This document shows, in pieces, positions 27,913-37,106 of a stretch of DNA of 64,000 nucleotides. The first letter of the stretch is position 1; every line of letters starts with the position of its first letter. The DNA is from Desulfobacterales bacterium (lineage in GTDB: Bacteria > Desulfobacterota > Desulfobacteria > Desulfobacterales > JAIPEE01). The DNA lies in contig JAIPEE010000011.1 in assembly GCA_021737275.1 (NCBI GenBank), forward strand, positions 1 to 64,000, in the 5' to 3' direction. The position numbers and the translations under genes are program-made. The notes below the pieces were generated by a model, which worked only from the letters and a program-made list of their open reading frames with translations, was not told the DNA's origin and made no database searches.

Positions 27913-27960
27913 GGTATAATCTTAAAGCGTGCGATTCAACTATCATAAGTATCTTAAAAT

Positions 27961-28530
27961 TTATTTACTCAAAGAACAGTACTCAGTAATCTCTTTTGCT
28001 ACTTCATTAAGCATTAAATTATCTGTAGTACCGATACTCCATCCGCCTGACCATGCGTCACCTCTTTCAAAAAACTCAGGGTCTGCAATAACCTTTCCAG
28101 TAGAACTATCTCGAAAAGTTACTTCCATAAGAACGGCCGAACTGCCGGCCATGGCTCCAGCCCAAAATCTGGCTGCGCCCCCGACAAATTTTATCTCTTT
28201 AATATATGGTGTGATTTGTAAGGTTCTTTCCGCAGAGTCAGAAAAGTTTTCACTGAGTTCTATTCTCTTAAGATTTGGAAAAACCATTTTTATGTCACGA
28301 AATAACAATTCATCAATTTTAACCAACGCTTTTTGGTTTGCATCTGAAGATGCAAAATTCTCATCTAATTCAACAGCCTTCATTTCAACGTTTTGAAATT
28401 TATTAAATCTTACGGTTGTCGGTTTTGAAAGTTTAGTTGGTTTTGAAAGGTTTGTTGCACAACTTGTCAGAAAAAGTGTAGTAATAGTTACAATAAGAAT
28501 CCGGTAAAAAAAGGTTCGATTGATCTTCAT
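27961..28530 (-). CDS. DUF4410-like lipoprotein
   Basis: A 189-aa predicted lipoprotein. The signal peptide ends in lipobox LFLTSCAT (Cys near residue 24). The rest fits the DUF4410-type pattern: ...ERTLQITPYIKEIKFVGGAARFWAGAMAGSSAVLMEVTFRDSSTGKVIADPEF. Function is unknown; related proteins sit in the outer membrane. It lies 210 bp downstream of the end of the big minus-strand operon and probably has its own promoter in that AT-rich gap. Confidence 0.7.
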   Translation of the reverse strand: MKINRTFFYRILIVTITTLFLTSCATNLSKPTKLSKPTTVRFNKFQNVEMKAVELDENFASSDANQKALVKIDELLFRDIKMVFPNLKRIELSENFSDSAERTLQITPYIKEIKFVGGAARFWAGAMAGSSAVLMEVTFRDSSTGKVIADPEFFERGDAWSGGWSIGTTDNLMLNEVAKEITEYCSLSK

Positions 28531-28740
28531 GCTTTATATTCCTTTATATAAACAATAATACTGTAAACTATCAAAAGTGATATCTATGCCCGATTATTGT
28601 TAATTAATAAGTAAAAGTTTCATGTCATAAATTATGATCATTTTCAAATATTAATTTGGGTAAAGGTGAGATTTCCATGCTTCCTGCAAATATTATAAAA
28701 ACGATTTAGCGCAATAATTTAAGGAATAAATTAAATATTA

Positions 28741-31191
28741 TCAGGTTTTGTCTCTTGACCAAACCCAGGCATAATTAATCATAACAAATAAAAAACCACT
28801 ACCTATACCCAGCAATGCTGTAAAGCCGATATTGTGAAGTGCAGGATGCCTTGCAAAAAGAAGAGCCCCTATACCAAACAAGGTTGTCAGTGCAGAAACT
28901 GTGACTGCACTACCGGCATGAGAAACTTCATTTTGTGACCTGAATGAAGCATGGCCGAGAAAAAGGGAGTAGTCCACAACAAGTCCAAAAACAAAAATGA
29001 TAACAAGCACGGCCATCAGATTTAAAGGAATATTAAACCATCCCATAAAACCAAATGTAAAGATAATGGCCTGTGCAAGCGGTAGAAAAAACCGGATGGT
29101 TCTGAAAAGATTTCCGGTATAAATTGACAGCAGGAGAATGGTTGAAAAAAGTGCAAGGCTACCCAGCTTAACAAATTCACTTAAAATTAATTCAAGAATT
29201 TTGCTGACAAAAGATTTCCCGCTTGCAGCAAATGCAAAGGGGACATCTTCTTTCAGCTTGCTGCCAAAATTGTTGATTTCAGACATGTTACTAAGAGAAA
29301 AGCGTATCAGCAGTGTACTATGATGTCTTCCGGTTGAAAGCTGACTGGAAATCATTTGTTCCAGCAGGGGCTGGGTTAATATTTTTGTAAGGTCAAGATC
29401 CGGCATTGTTCCGGGAAGTTTTTCAATTTGACTGGTCAGAAATGATGAGCGCAGGCCATGTTTAGTTACGATTTCAGTGAGATCGGTAATCAGGCTTGTC
29501 TTTTTGTGACTGTTCCAGAAATGCTCCCAGCGGTTACGGTTGGCAAGACGTATTTTACCGGAAGGAAGAATCCCGGCCAGGGATGTATAGCTTTGAATAC
29601 CCGCAGAATCTTTATGGGCTGCCAGCCAGTTTTCTATCTGTTCACCTCTTTGAAAAAGCGTTTCCTGATCGTTCGCACGGGCAATAATGTATGCTGAATT
29701 CATTAACGACGGGAACGTTGACCTCAGCGTATTCATATCCTGCTCTATCGATGGGGAAACCATATTCAACTTTTCAACATCGCCGTCAAATTCTATTTTG
29801 AAAAGTCCGGGGAGCGCAATCAGTGTAAGGCCAAGAGAAAACACCATCAATGATGTTCTGCTTTTTTGAGTTGTTTTTTGAAAAATATCCATAAGTGCAG
29901 TTAAATTCAGTACGGCGGTATTTTTATTGTCTTTTTGCGAGATTAAAAGCGGAAGTATAAATAAAACAAAAAGAACAGAAACAATAATGCCGATCACGCT
30001 GAACTTGCCAAGCTGACTGTAACCTGGAAAGCTTGATGCACTGAGAATCAGAAAAGCGGAAAGAGTTGTTACAGCGCATAACAAAAGCGGAGTTCTGATG
30101 CCTGATACCATTTTAAGAATATTATATTGAGTTAATTCACTTTTTTTTAACTGATCGGCCCTGAATAAAACATGGATACCAAAATCCACGACAATCCCAA
30201 TCAACACACCGCCCATCCCCAATACAATGGCTGAAATTCCCGGAAGAGTTAAGGCAGTCACTGCACTGGCTGCCAGTATGCCAAAAAATGCCGGAATCAG
30301 TGCCATAACAAAATAATGTTTTCTTTTAAATATAAGCAGGCATAGTAATGTGATTGCTGTAAGAGAGATACTGACGGTAACCGTTATGTCACGCTTTATA
30401 GTGGATGCGTTGTGAACGGCAAAGCGATGCCCGGATAACCATGCGATATTGATATCAGGGTTAATGGTTTTGATATCGGCAATAATCCGGTTGATATCAT
30501 TAACCAGCAACATGCCCTTATTGGAGTCGGTATCTTTTATTACGGGCTTTGCCGTTAATATGATACTCCGGTTATCAGCAGAGAACAGATATCCATTACT
30601 GATTACCATATCGCTGTTTTTGGTACGTGCACGTTCCAGCTTATTTGTCAGGAATGTATCGATTCCCAGGGGATCTGTTTTAAAAAGTTGAGATAAGAAC
30701 GGAGATGGGGTTTCTATGAGTAATCGTTTCCAGCCGGCCAGCCTGTTATCGATGGCCTCCGGTGTCAGAAGATTTGTCAACAGCGCTTCATCTTCTGCAG
30801 TAAAAAGATCGGCACGAAAGGTGCGTAATACATTCAGCGCATCCATCATATCTCCGGCATCCCACCTGGCGAAAACCCGCTCTACCCATGAACTGTTTCG
30901 CAGTTGATTTGCAAGTTCGTCCACTGAATTGATCAGCGTTGCTTCATTGGTATCAGCACCGGTCATTTGAACCATGAAAACCAGGTGATTGGATTTCTGA
31001 AAGTTTTTCAATACCTCTGAATAACTCCGGACCGATTCTTCTTCCAAGGGAAGAAGGTCCATTATATCTTCTTCCAGTTTCAGTGAGGAGGCAAAATAAA
31101 CAAGAAATGCACCAATGACAAGACAAAGGAATAACGACGATTTGCGGTATCTGAAAAGAAGAATCTGAATTTTATCAATTAAAGAATTCAT
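28741..31191 (-). CDS. MMPL/RND-type lipid exporter
   Basis: An inner-membrane RND-superfamily transporter, 816 aa. Twelve predicted helices are arranged as two RND halves: TM1, a large periplasmic loop (about 35-250), a TM2-6 block with GMGGVLIGIVVDFGIHVLF, a second loop, and a second block with VFGLVVDYSLFLGHASF. The paired 'VxDYSxxL'/'VDFGIHxLF' segments in TM4 and TM10 carry the proton-relay Asp. An MMPL exporter is a standard part of aryl polyene clusters, with LolA and a lipoprotein. Here it is the last gene of the operon, overlapping the lipoprotein stop by 4 bp (ATGA). Likely cargo is the finished aryl polyene lipid. Confidence 0.9.
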   Translation of the reverse strand: MNSLIDKIQILLFRYRKSSLFLCLVIGAFLVYFASSLKLEEDIMDLLPLEEESVRSYSEVLKNFQKSNHLVFMVQMTGADTNEATLINSVDELANQLRNSSWVERVFARWDAGDMMDALNVLRTFRADLFTAEDEALLTNLLTPEAIDNRLAGWKRLLIETPSPFLSQLFKTDPLGIDTFLTNKLERARTKNSDMVISNGYLFSADNRSIILTAKPVIKDTDSNKGMLLVNDINRIIADIKTINPDINIAWLSGHRFAVHNASTIKRDITVTVSISLTAITLLCLLIFKRKHYFVMALIPAFFGILAASAVTALTLPGISAIVLGMGGVLIGIVVDFGIHVLFRADQLKKSELTQYNILKMVSGIRTPLLLCAVTTLSAFLILSASSFPGYSQLGKFSVIGIIVSVLFVLFILPLLISQKDNKNTAVLNLTALMDIFQKTTQKSRTSLMVFSLGLTLIALPGLFKIEFDGDVEKLNMVSPSIEQDMNTLRSTFPSLMNSAYIIARANDQETLFQRGEQIENWLAAHKDSAGIQSYTSLAGILPSGKIRLANRNRWEHFWNSHKKTSLITDLTEIVTKHGLRSSFLTSQIEKLPGTMPDLDLTKILTQPLLEQMISSQLSTGRHHSTLLIRFSLSNMSEINNFGSKLKEDVPFAFAASGKSFVSKILELILSEFVKLGSLALFSTILLLSIYTGNLFRTIRFFLPLAQAIIFTFGFMGWFNIPLNLMAVLVIIFVFGLVVDYSLFLGHASFRSQNEVSHAGSAVTVSALTTLFGIGALLFARHPALHNIGFTALLGIGSGFLFVMINYAWVWSRDKT

Positions 31192-31886
31192 TCAGTGCCT
31201 TCGGGTAAGATAAATGCGTTATTGGTTTTCAGTCCCATCCACATTTCGGTAATATCAAGTTCAAATGAATAACCTGTTTCATGGTTGACCAGTTTGATAT
31301 TGGAAGGTATCCGTGTATCTATACCCTCAAAATTTTTCCAATTGTTATAACTGCATTCACGAACCAGAACCCGTTTTGAATACTCCTTTGAGCGAAGAAG
31401 TATATTCGCTTCAGAAAACTCAAAAACATGGATAGTGTCACTATCGGATCTTAACAAAATACAGTCGGATCCACATGAGTTCAATCCGCACTCTTTTCGC
31501 ATAACTGAAAAGATATGGTAAAGGTCATCTGCCGGGCCGATTTTAATAAACTTTTCCGGAATTTGCTCAGGAAAGGCCAGAAGATGAGTTTTGCCATTTA
31601 CATAGAGAAAATCAAAAAAGGTTAAACCGATTTCGCCCATACCCTTGGAACGCATGTTTATACCATATAGAGCAGTATAGGTAACAAAGTCCATCTCCTT
31701 ACCGGATATATCCAGTTTAACCCGACCCGAAAAACGGCATGCGTTGGGGAAAATTCGGCGGAGTATTTCAAATTGCTTTACTTGTTTATAGGACGGCTCA
31801 GCTACCGGGTAAGTGAAAATGATTTTTGAAGCACAGGACAGCATGAAAACACAAAGAAAAATTCCTGCTGCCCAACGGAACTTCAT
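31188..31886 (-). CDS. Cluster lipoprotein (DUF3261-like position)
   Basis: A 232-aa lipoprotein with lipobox MLSCASK (Cys18). The body lacks a firm family match by eye: ...FSGRVKLDISGKEMDFVTYTALYG...GEIGLTFFDFLYVNGKTHLL. Its place between LolA and MMPL is where aryl polyene clusters carry a small DUF3261-type lipoprotein, so an envelope role in product export is inferred from context. Several cysteines (CGLNSCGSDC, about residue 131) might form disulfides. Both junctions are 4-bp overlaps. Confidence 0.7.
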   Translation of the reverse strand: MKFRWAAGIFLCVFMLSCASKIIFTYPVAEPSYKQVKQFEILRRIFPNACRFSGRVKLDISGKEMDFVTYTALYGINMRSKGMGEIGLTFFDFLYVNGKTHLLAFPEQIPEKFIKIGPADDLYHIFSVMRKECGLNSCGSDCILLRSDSDTIHVFEFSEANILLRSKEYSKRVLVRECSYNNWKNFEGIDTRIPSNIKLVNHETGYSFELDITEMWMGLKTNNAFILPEGTE

Positions 31887-32554
31887 TCGGGTACCTCCAG
31901 GTTAAAACCAACCGGGTTGCTTAATGAAAAGAGCGCCATATCCAGCACCTGATTTTCCTTCTCATTGCTAAAAAGAATTTCAAGCTTATCTTCACTGCCT
32001 TCGAGGATAAGGAGTCTGTTAACCCTGAGTTTATCAGGATGCAGGAACAGGGTAATTGATGTGATCATCCCAGCCATACTTTCAGAGTGAGGTGTCAACA
32101 CAATTTCAATGCCATTTTGCCGGTGAACCGTAATATTGTACTCTTTTTCAACCGCTGAGAAATCACCCTTTAGAATCTTCATCATCTGATTCATAACCTC
32201 GGAAAACATTTTCGATTCAGGGAGGTTCATTTTGTTCAGAGAACCGTTTTTGACTTCAAACCGTGCGACATCACCCTGATTAAAGATAAATGCGGTTTGA
32301 TATGGGTTTCGAGTCTCCCATCGTAACTGGTCCGGTGTTATAAAATAGAGTTTGCCTTTGGAGACTAATGATTCTTCAAAGACCTTCAGATGCCGGATCT
32401 GTTCAAAATCGGTTTCAAGGGTTTTTACTGCGCTAAGTGATGTTTGAATTTTACTTAAGATCTCTTCGGGTGTGACATCCAAACTCTGTTCAGCAAAAAC
32501 TGATGCAGGAGCTAACCATAATGCCAACAGGAATATTACTATATATCTTAACAT
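31883..32554 (-). CDS. LolA-like outer-membrane lipid carrier
   Basis: A periplasmic carrier of the LolA/LolB fold, 223 aa. The Sec signal ends near SVFAEQS. The mature start TPEEILSKIQTSLSAVKTLETDFEQIRHL, followed by KGKLYFITPDQLRWETRNPYQTAFIFN, is characteristic of LolA-like proteins in aryl polyene clusters. It should shuttle the hydrophobic product from the MMPL exporter to the outer membrane. It overlaps the downstream lipoprotein gene (ATGA) and is 7 bp after the KS-like gene. Confidence 0.88.
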   Translation of the reverse strand: MLRYIVIFLLALWLAPASVFAEQSLDVTPEEILSKIQTSLSAVKTLETDFEQIRHLKVFEESLVSKGKLYFITPDQLRWETRNPYQTAFIFNQGDVARFEVKNGSLNKMNLPESKMFSEVMNQMMKILKGDFSAVEKEYNITVHRQNGIEIVLTPHSESMAGMITSITLFLHPDKLRVNRLLILEGSEDKLEILFSNEKENQVLDMALFSLSNPVGFNLEVPE

Positions 32555-32561
32555 AGGAACT

Positions 32562-33551
32562 CTACCTTTGTAACGTTACCAGGCTGTTGCAGTGTCCTGA
32601 AAAATTTGAGCAGCCCAAAACCGATTCGGCCTGAAGCAGCAATGTGTTGCCTGGGAGAAAGCCATGCTTTAATGAGAGCGCCGCTGTTGCCAGAGAAAGT
32701 GAATCATTACTGGGCATGTATCCATATTGTGATGAGTAATTAAAGTACCTGATACCACTTACGTTAACCGCATCCGTTGAATTATTAGCGGTAATAACCG
32801 CATCAAGGCTTTTCATAATATTATGATCCGGCTTTGTGGAACCCATATGAATATCTCCGATGAAACCATATTTGGGATTTTCCCGGTTTTTTTGAATAAG
32901 AAAACAGGTAAAGGCTTCGGATGGTTTAATATCCAAGTCACTATGGCATATGGCCGATGCATATTTTCTGACATCGTGATTTTCTTCACCGATTCCTGCC
33001 AGGACAAGATCCACCATATCGGATTCAAGAAAGATGCGGGCTGTCTGAAAAACCTGTGCAGTGGTCATTTCAAAACAGGTTACCGTTGTTGTCGGACCCT
33101 GTATTTTTAGCCCGATGGAAACATGGGCGGCCAGTGAATTATGTACCGAACTTGAAAAGTGAAGCGGTGAGGCACACGTGTCGCCATGGTCAATAAAGGT
33201 GTCCTGAAAATTAAAGGTGGCATTCAGGCATCCATAAGCTGTTCCAAAAACGATTCCGATTCTCAGGTTTTCCCTGCTGCTTATTTCTGCATCTTTTAAG
33301 GCCAGGTTGCAGGCTAGAAGAGCTGTCTGAGCAAACGGTTCCATTCGCCTGCGCATTTTTGCAGGGATGTATTCATCAAGACCTTCAGGTTTGGCGTTAA
33401 AGCAGCGTAATGTTTTTTCACCGTCAGGCGTTATAATACACGCTTCAGATGTTTCAGCACTCGCTTTCCCCTGGAGCCCGTTCCAGAACTTTCGGCTTCC
33501 GGATCCAAAGGGTGTGACCATACCAAGGCCTGTGATTGAAGCTTTTATCAT
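32562..33551 (-). CDS. Degenerate ketosynthase, chain-length-factor-like
   Basis: A beta-ketoacyl synthase-fold protein, 329 aa, about 70 residues shorter than normal. The N-terminal half is well kept (ITGLGMVTPFGSG, RRRMEPFAQTALLA, GIVFGTAYGCLN). Counted from the GP anchor (GPTTTVTCFEM), the position of the catalytic Cys is Glu161; a Cys occurs two residues earlier. The HGTGT and second His motifs are missing or unrecognisable. This is the pattern of a non-catalytic partner, similar in idea to KS-beta/CLF or ApeC, which heterodimerises with an active KS. The complete KS at 33548-34732 is directly upstream and overlaps by 4 bp, making it the likely partner. Confidence 0.8.
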   Translation of the reverse strand: MIKASITGLGMVTPFGSGSRKFWNGLQGKASAETSEACIITPDGEKTLRCFNAKPEGLDEYIPAKMRRRMEPFAQTALLACNLALKDAEISSRENLRIGIVFGTAYGCLNATFNFQDTFIDHGDTCASPLHFSSSVHNSLAAHVSIGLKIQGPTTTVTCFEMTTAQVFQTARIFLESDMVDLVLAGIGEENHDVRKYASAICHSDLDIKPSEAFTCFLIQKNRENPKYGFIGDIHMGSTKPDHNIMKSLDAVITANNSTDAVNVSGIRYFNYSSQYGYMPSNDSLSLATAALSLKHGFLPGNTLLLQAESVLGCSNFSGHCNSLVTLQR

Positions 33552-34732
33552 GCGGATCCCCTGAACAGCAGCGCTGAATTTGTGCCGCCAAAAGCCAGCG
33601 ATGTTGATATGGCCGCTTTTTTATGAACGGACAATGAGGTTTTTGTGGGTTTAAGAGCACATTCAGGGTCGGCCGTTTCAAAACCGGCCGTTCCGGGTAT
33701 TTTGCCGGACATTAATGATATTGTTGTAAATACGGCTTCCAATCCCCCGGCTGCACCCAGTGTATGACCGGTATAGGCTTTGGTGGAAACAACAGGTACG
33801 GACTCAAAAAGGTCATGCAATACAGACCCTTCAACCTGGTCGTTGTTTTTTGTGGCAGTACCATGCGCATTGATAAATGAAATATCTGAAGGCGTCAGAT
33901 CTGAATTTTTAAAGGCGGTATCTATTGCTCTCCTCAACCCCATACCGCCAGGGTGAGGCGCTGTCATATGATATGCATCGGAACAGGTGCCATATCCACT
34001 TATTTCAGATAAGATTTTCACTCCCCTGGTTTTAGAAAAATTCTCACGCTCAAGAATGAGAATACCGGCGCCTTCACCAAGGTTTAAACCGGTGCGGTCA
34101 GCATCAAAAGGACGGCAGGGTTCCGGAGACATGACCATGAGTGAAGAAAAACCCAGGTAGGTTGTTCTGCATAATTCATCCGTTCCACCGGTTATTACTA
34201 CATCACAAAGATCATTCTTAAGCCACCACATTGCGCTGCCGATTGCATCTGTGGCAGATGAACAGGCATTGGCTATGGTAGAAACGGGCCCTGTGGTGCC
34301 TAAATGTGCGCTCAAAAACAGTGACGGGTTATTATTCAGATAAACATCAATGCTGCTGAAACCGGGCATCTCATTGTTTCGATAGGCCCGGTAATAGGGC
34401 TCATTATTAAGCGTACAGGCAACGGTTGTCCCTAGGCAGATACCGGTACGTGCATTTTGAAGCTTTTCCGTATCCAGGGATGCCTGAGCCAATGCTTCAT
34501 GTACTGCACAAAGGAGCAGCCGGTTGGACCGGGTAATGGTCCGGTTTTCAATGACAGGAAGCTCTGTCTCAACTTCAAAAACCGGGAAGGGTGAATTCAT
34601 ATCCACCTTAAAAAGTGTTGGCGGATGGGGATTCCTTAAGCCGGATAACATGCTGTCCATATTTTCCTGAACACAGTTTCCGGCGGCACTGACAGCGCCC
34701 AACCCGGTTATACCGACCTTTGCTTTCATCAA
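33548..34732 (-). CDS. Beta-ketoacyl-ACP synthase (KS, FabF/ApeO-like)
   Basis: A full condensing enzyme, 394 aa. Catalytic triad: Cys157 in ANACSSATD, His290 in AHGTATKNND, His323 in AYTGHTLGAAGG. The C-terminal signature is STSLAFGGTNSALLF. It catalyses decarboxylative Claisen extension of an ACP-bound chain. It overlaps the ACP upstream (ATGA) and the degenerate KS downstream, suggesting an ACP/KS/CLF trio. The start could be the first or the second ATG (34732 or 34729). Confidence 0.92.
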   Translation of the reverse strand: MMKAKVGITGLGAVSAAGNCVQENMDSMLSGLRNPHPPTLFKVDMNSPFPVFEVETELPVIENRTITRSNRLLLCAVHEALAQASLDTEKLQNARTGICLGTTVACTLNNEPYYRAYRNNEMPGFSSIDVYLNNNPSLFLSAHLGTTGPVSTIANACSSATDAIGSAMWWLKNDLCDVVITGGTDELCRTTYLGFSSLMVMSPEPCRPFDADRTGLNLGEGAGILILERENFSKTRGVKILSEISGYGTCSDAYHMTAPHPGGMGLRRAIDTAFKNSDLTPSDISFINAHGTATKNNDQVEGSVLHDLFESVPVVSTKAYTGHTLGAAGGLEAVFTTISLMSGKIPGTAGFETADPECALKPTKTSLSVHKKAAISTSLAFGGTNSALLFRGSA

Positions 34733-34986
34733 GCAGCCTTTGTCTCACGAATATATTCAGCCAGTGTGCCTACAGATTGAAAAATTTCACGGGCAGATTC
34801 CATATCTTTGATTTCAATTTCAAAGTGACGTTTCAATATGACAACCAGCTCAACTGCATCAAGCGAATCAAGCCCGAGTCCCTCATCGCCAAAAAGAAAG
34901 CTGTCATTCTTAATCTCTTCAGGTTTGACATCAATCAGTTTAAACTCATCAATAATAATTTTTTTTAATTGTTCTTCAATTTCCAA
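34729..34986 (-). CDS. Acyl carrier protein
   Basis: An 85-aa ACP with phosphopantetheine motif GLGLDSLDAVELVV (Ser41). This fits the ApeE/ApeF-type ACPs of aryl polyene systems, which also come as a pair. It stands between the LpxL-like acyltransferase and the KS, overlapping the latter by 4 bp. GGAGTATTATTTTG provides a ribosome site. It is highly similar in style to the ACP at 45015. Confidence 0.93.
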   Translation of the reverse strand: MEIEEQLKKIIIDEFKLIDVKPEEIKNDSFLFGDEGLGLDSLDAVELVVILKRHFEIEIKDMESAREIFQSVGTLAEYIRETKAA

Positions 34987-34996
34987 AATAATACTC

Positions 34997-35905
34997 CTAA
35001 TTTTTCAGGGTGCTCTTGTTCTTTTCCCAAAAGTTAAAAAAGTTATACCACATCAGGGGATATTTTTTGAGGAATTGTTCCAGAAAATCCGCATATCGCC
35101 CTGCCAGAATGCTTTGCAGCTCTTCTTTGGTATAATTATCTCCGGTTAACCCTTCAGTTAAACATTTATATTCAATTTTATATTCCATTGGTCCGGTTCT
35201 GGCCGTCAGCAGTGCAACAATGTCAGCGCCTGTTGATGTGGCCAGATGATAGGGCAATACCGGAAAAAGTGCATCTTCTCCCAAAAAAGAAGTCTTTATG
35301 GTATGCGCCGTATCTACCCTGTCGCCCATAATTGAAAGGCAATCACCATCCATTAAAACCTTGGTCGCTTCTATCATTCCACCGAGATGGCCCCGTGGAG
35401 AGATAAAACTGAAACGATCTCTTTGTGATGCAAGATCAAAAAAATGCCCGCCCTGCCAGTTTTCAATATCAAAATGGAAAAAAACGCGGCAGGCCATTTT
35501 GTCAATAGTAGCCATTACACTTTGCCAGGGGCCAACATGTGTTGTCAGCAGAACAATACCGGTTTTTTTCCCCGAAAGATGATATAGTGTTTCCCGGTCA
35601 GGAAACGAAACTTTCATGCGATCATGGCCCAATATGCCCAGGGCAACCTGTTCTATTATAATACAGCCAAATCCGTAAATATATCGCAGGCTGATAAGAT
35701 GCCGCATTGCGGTGTGCCTGTCAGGAAAACGGTGTCTTAAATAATGATCTGATGATCGAAATACCGAAGGCCTGAAAATCACATAATACGGGATAACCGC
35801 CATTAATATGAGATAGGCCGGAATCAGGCCTAACAATCTTAAAACCCAGTGAAAAAAAGCAAATCCAAGAAAATTGCCGTAAGTTGGTTGTTTTGTTTCT
35901 GACAT
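34997..35905 (-). CDS. LpxL/HtrB-like acyltransferase
   Basis: A membrane-associated acyltransferase of the lipid A lauroyl/myristoyl transferase-like group, about 302 aa. An N-terminal hydrophobic helix (LGLIPAYLILMAVIPYYVIF) is present. The usual HxxxxD/E motif reads THVGPWQSV, that is H-x4-Q, an unusual final residue. Conserved blocks ISPRGHLGGM...GDCLSIMGDR and FFPVLPYHLA-like text match COG4261-type acyltransferases. In E. coli aryl polyene clusters the glycosyltransferase and acyltransferase are fused (ApeJ); here they are two adjacent genes. The track start (35965) overlaps the upstream gene; the ATG at 35905 leaves 13 bp and is preferred. Confidence 0.82.
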   Translation of the reverse strand: MSETKQPTYGNFLGFAFFHWVLRLLGLIPAYLILMAVIPYYVIFRPSVFRSSDHYLRHRFPDRHTAMRHLISLRYIYGFGCIIIEQVALGILGHDRMKVSFPDRETLYHLSGKKTGIVLLTTHVGPWQSVMATIDKMACRVFFHFDIENWQGGHFFDLASQRDRFSFISPRGHLGGMIEATKVLMDGDCLSIMGDRVDTAHTIKTSFLGEDALFPVLPYHLATSTGADIVALLTARTGPMEYKIEYKCLTEGLTGDNYTKEELQSILAGRYADFLEQFLKKYPLMWYNFFNFWEKNKSTLKN

Positions 35906-35918
35906 AATAAATAAAAAT

Positions 35919-37106
35919 TTATGGCGTAATCTGTTTTTTTTCAGCTTTATACCGGAACCAGACACGAGAAAGTATATATATTAAAAAGCCTGTAATTAAT
36001 GCAAATACAGGGGCACACACAATTGCCCCCAGCAGATATTCAAAAAAGCGCAAATGAACTTCCTTAAATACAGCCTGAAACGAGACCGCGTAAAAAAACT
36101 CGCCATGAAGCAAAAAGTATCCAATCTCAAAAGCAATTACCGGCACAAAAGGGGGCGCACAAAAATGGCTGATGTTTAAAGCGATAAGCCGGTTAAGCCT
36201 TAACCGGGTAGCGGCAAAGACAATTGTAATACTGTGCATGGCAATGAGCGGAAGTGTACCTAAAAATATGCCGAGCATACATGCAATGGTTATTTCCCGT
36301 GGAGATGTCGCCTCCGTAAAAAGAAGTTTAAGACTTTTCTTTGGCTGCTTAACCGAAAGTTTTTTTTCACCGGCGGCTTCAGTCTTAAAAAGTATTTTAT
36401 GTGGAACCGGCAAAAAATTGCGGATTACCAGCTGCGTATATGTCCAGGATATGCGAGCATTATCTATCACAGACCTGAAATGCGATGCATTAATTGTCTC
36501 TTCACTGTAAGAAACAGAAACATCTGCACTGTTAACATCAAGACCTGCCCAGACCCCTTTTACCAGAGCTTCCACTTCGAAATCATAGCGGTCGGCCTTG
36601 AAATTAATTTGATTAAACAATAATAACGGGTAAGCACGGTATCCGCTTTGTGTATCCTTTAACTGTAAACCGGTGCACATCCAGACCCAGAAGTTCGAAA
36701 ACTTTCTTCCAAAACGGCTTGAAAAGGGTACGTTTTCGTCCTGAAAATTCCTGTGCCCCAATATGATACTGTGGGGATTACTCTCCAGCGCTGTAACAAA
36801 TTTATGGATATCCGCAGGATCATGCTGGCCATCGGCATCCACCGTAATAATATGGGTATAGCCGTTTTCTGTTGCCCATAGGGCAGCTTTAATCAGGGCA
36901 ATGCCTTTTCCCCTGTTTTGCTTCCAGCCGATAGTAAACAGATTATCATGGCCGGCTAAAGTTTCCATGGCGCCGTCGGTTGAACCGTCATTAACAACAA
37001 GAACCGGAAATGACTTTTCAAGGGCACTTCCGACAATATCCGAAAGTGTAGCACGGTTATTATAAGTCGGGATGACGATCAGAATTTTAAGGCGTTCTTT
37101 ATTCAT
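35919..37106 (-). CDS. GT2 glycosyltransferase fused to DUF2062 membrane domain
   Basis: A two-part protein, 395 aa. The N-terminal GT-A family 2 domain (about 1-230) contains ILIVIPTYNNRATL, VLVVNDGSTDGA and the metal-binding VDADGQHDP, resembling dolichol-phosphate-mannose-synthase-like enzymes. The C-terminal part (about 270-385) has hydrophobic segments of the DUF2062 type (ITIACMLGIFLGTLPLI...LNISHFCAPPFVPVIAFEIGYFLL). It probably glycosylates or attaches the head group of the product at the inner membrane. It overlaps the radical SAM gene by 4 bp, with the LpxL-like gene 13 bp after it. Together they replace the fused ApeJ of classical clusters. Confidence 0.87.
   Translation of the reverse strand: MNKERLKILIVIPTYNNRATLSDIVGSALEKSFPVLVVNDGSTDGAMETLAGHDNLFTIGWKQNRGKGIALIKAALWATENGYTHIITVDADGQHDPADIHKFVTALESNPHSIILGHRNFQDENVPFSSRFGRKFSNFWVWMCTGLQLKDTQSGYRAYPLLLFNQINFKADRYDFEVEALVKGVWAGLDVNSADVSVSYSEETINASHFRSVIDNARISWTYTQLVIRNFLPVPHKILFKTEAAGEKKLSVKQPKKSLKLLFTEATSPREITIACMLGIFLGTLPLIAMHSITIVFAATRLRLNRLIALNISHFCAPPFVPVIAFEIGYFLLHGEFFYAVSFQAVFKEVHLRFFEYLLGAIVCAPVFALITGFLIYILSRVWFRYKAEKKQITP

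Noticed and set aside
27929-28396. 155-aa plus-strand ORF overlapping the lipoprotein gene
   Set aside because: The minus frame has a signal peptide, lipobox and DUF4410-like body; the plus frame has no family signal.
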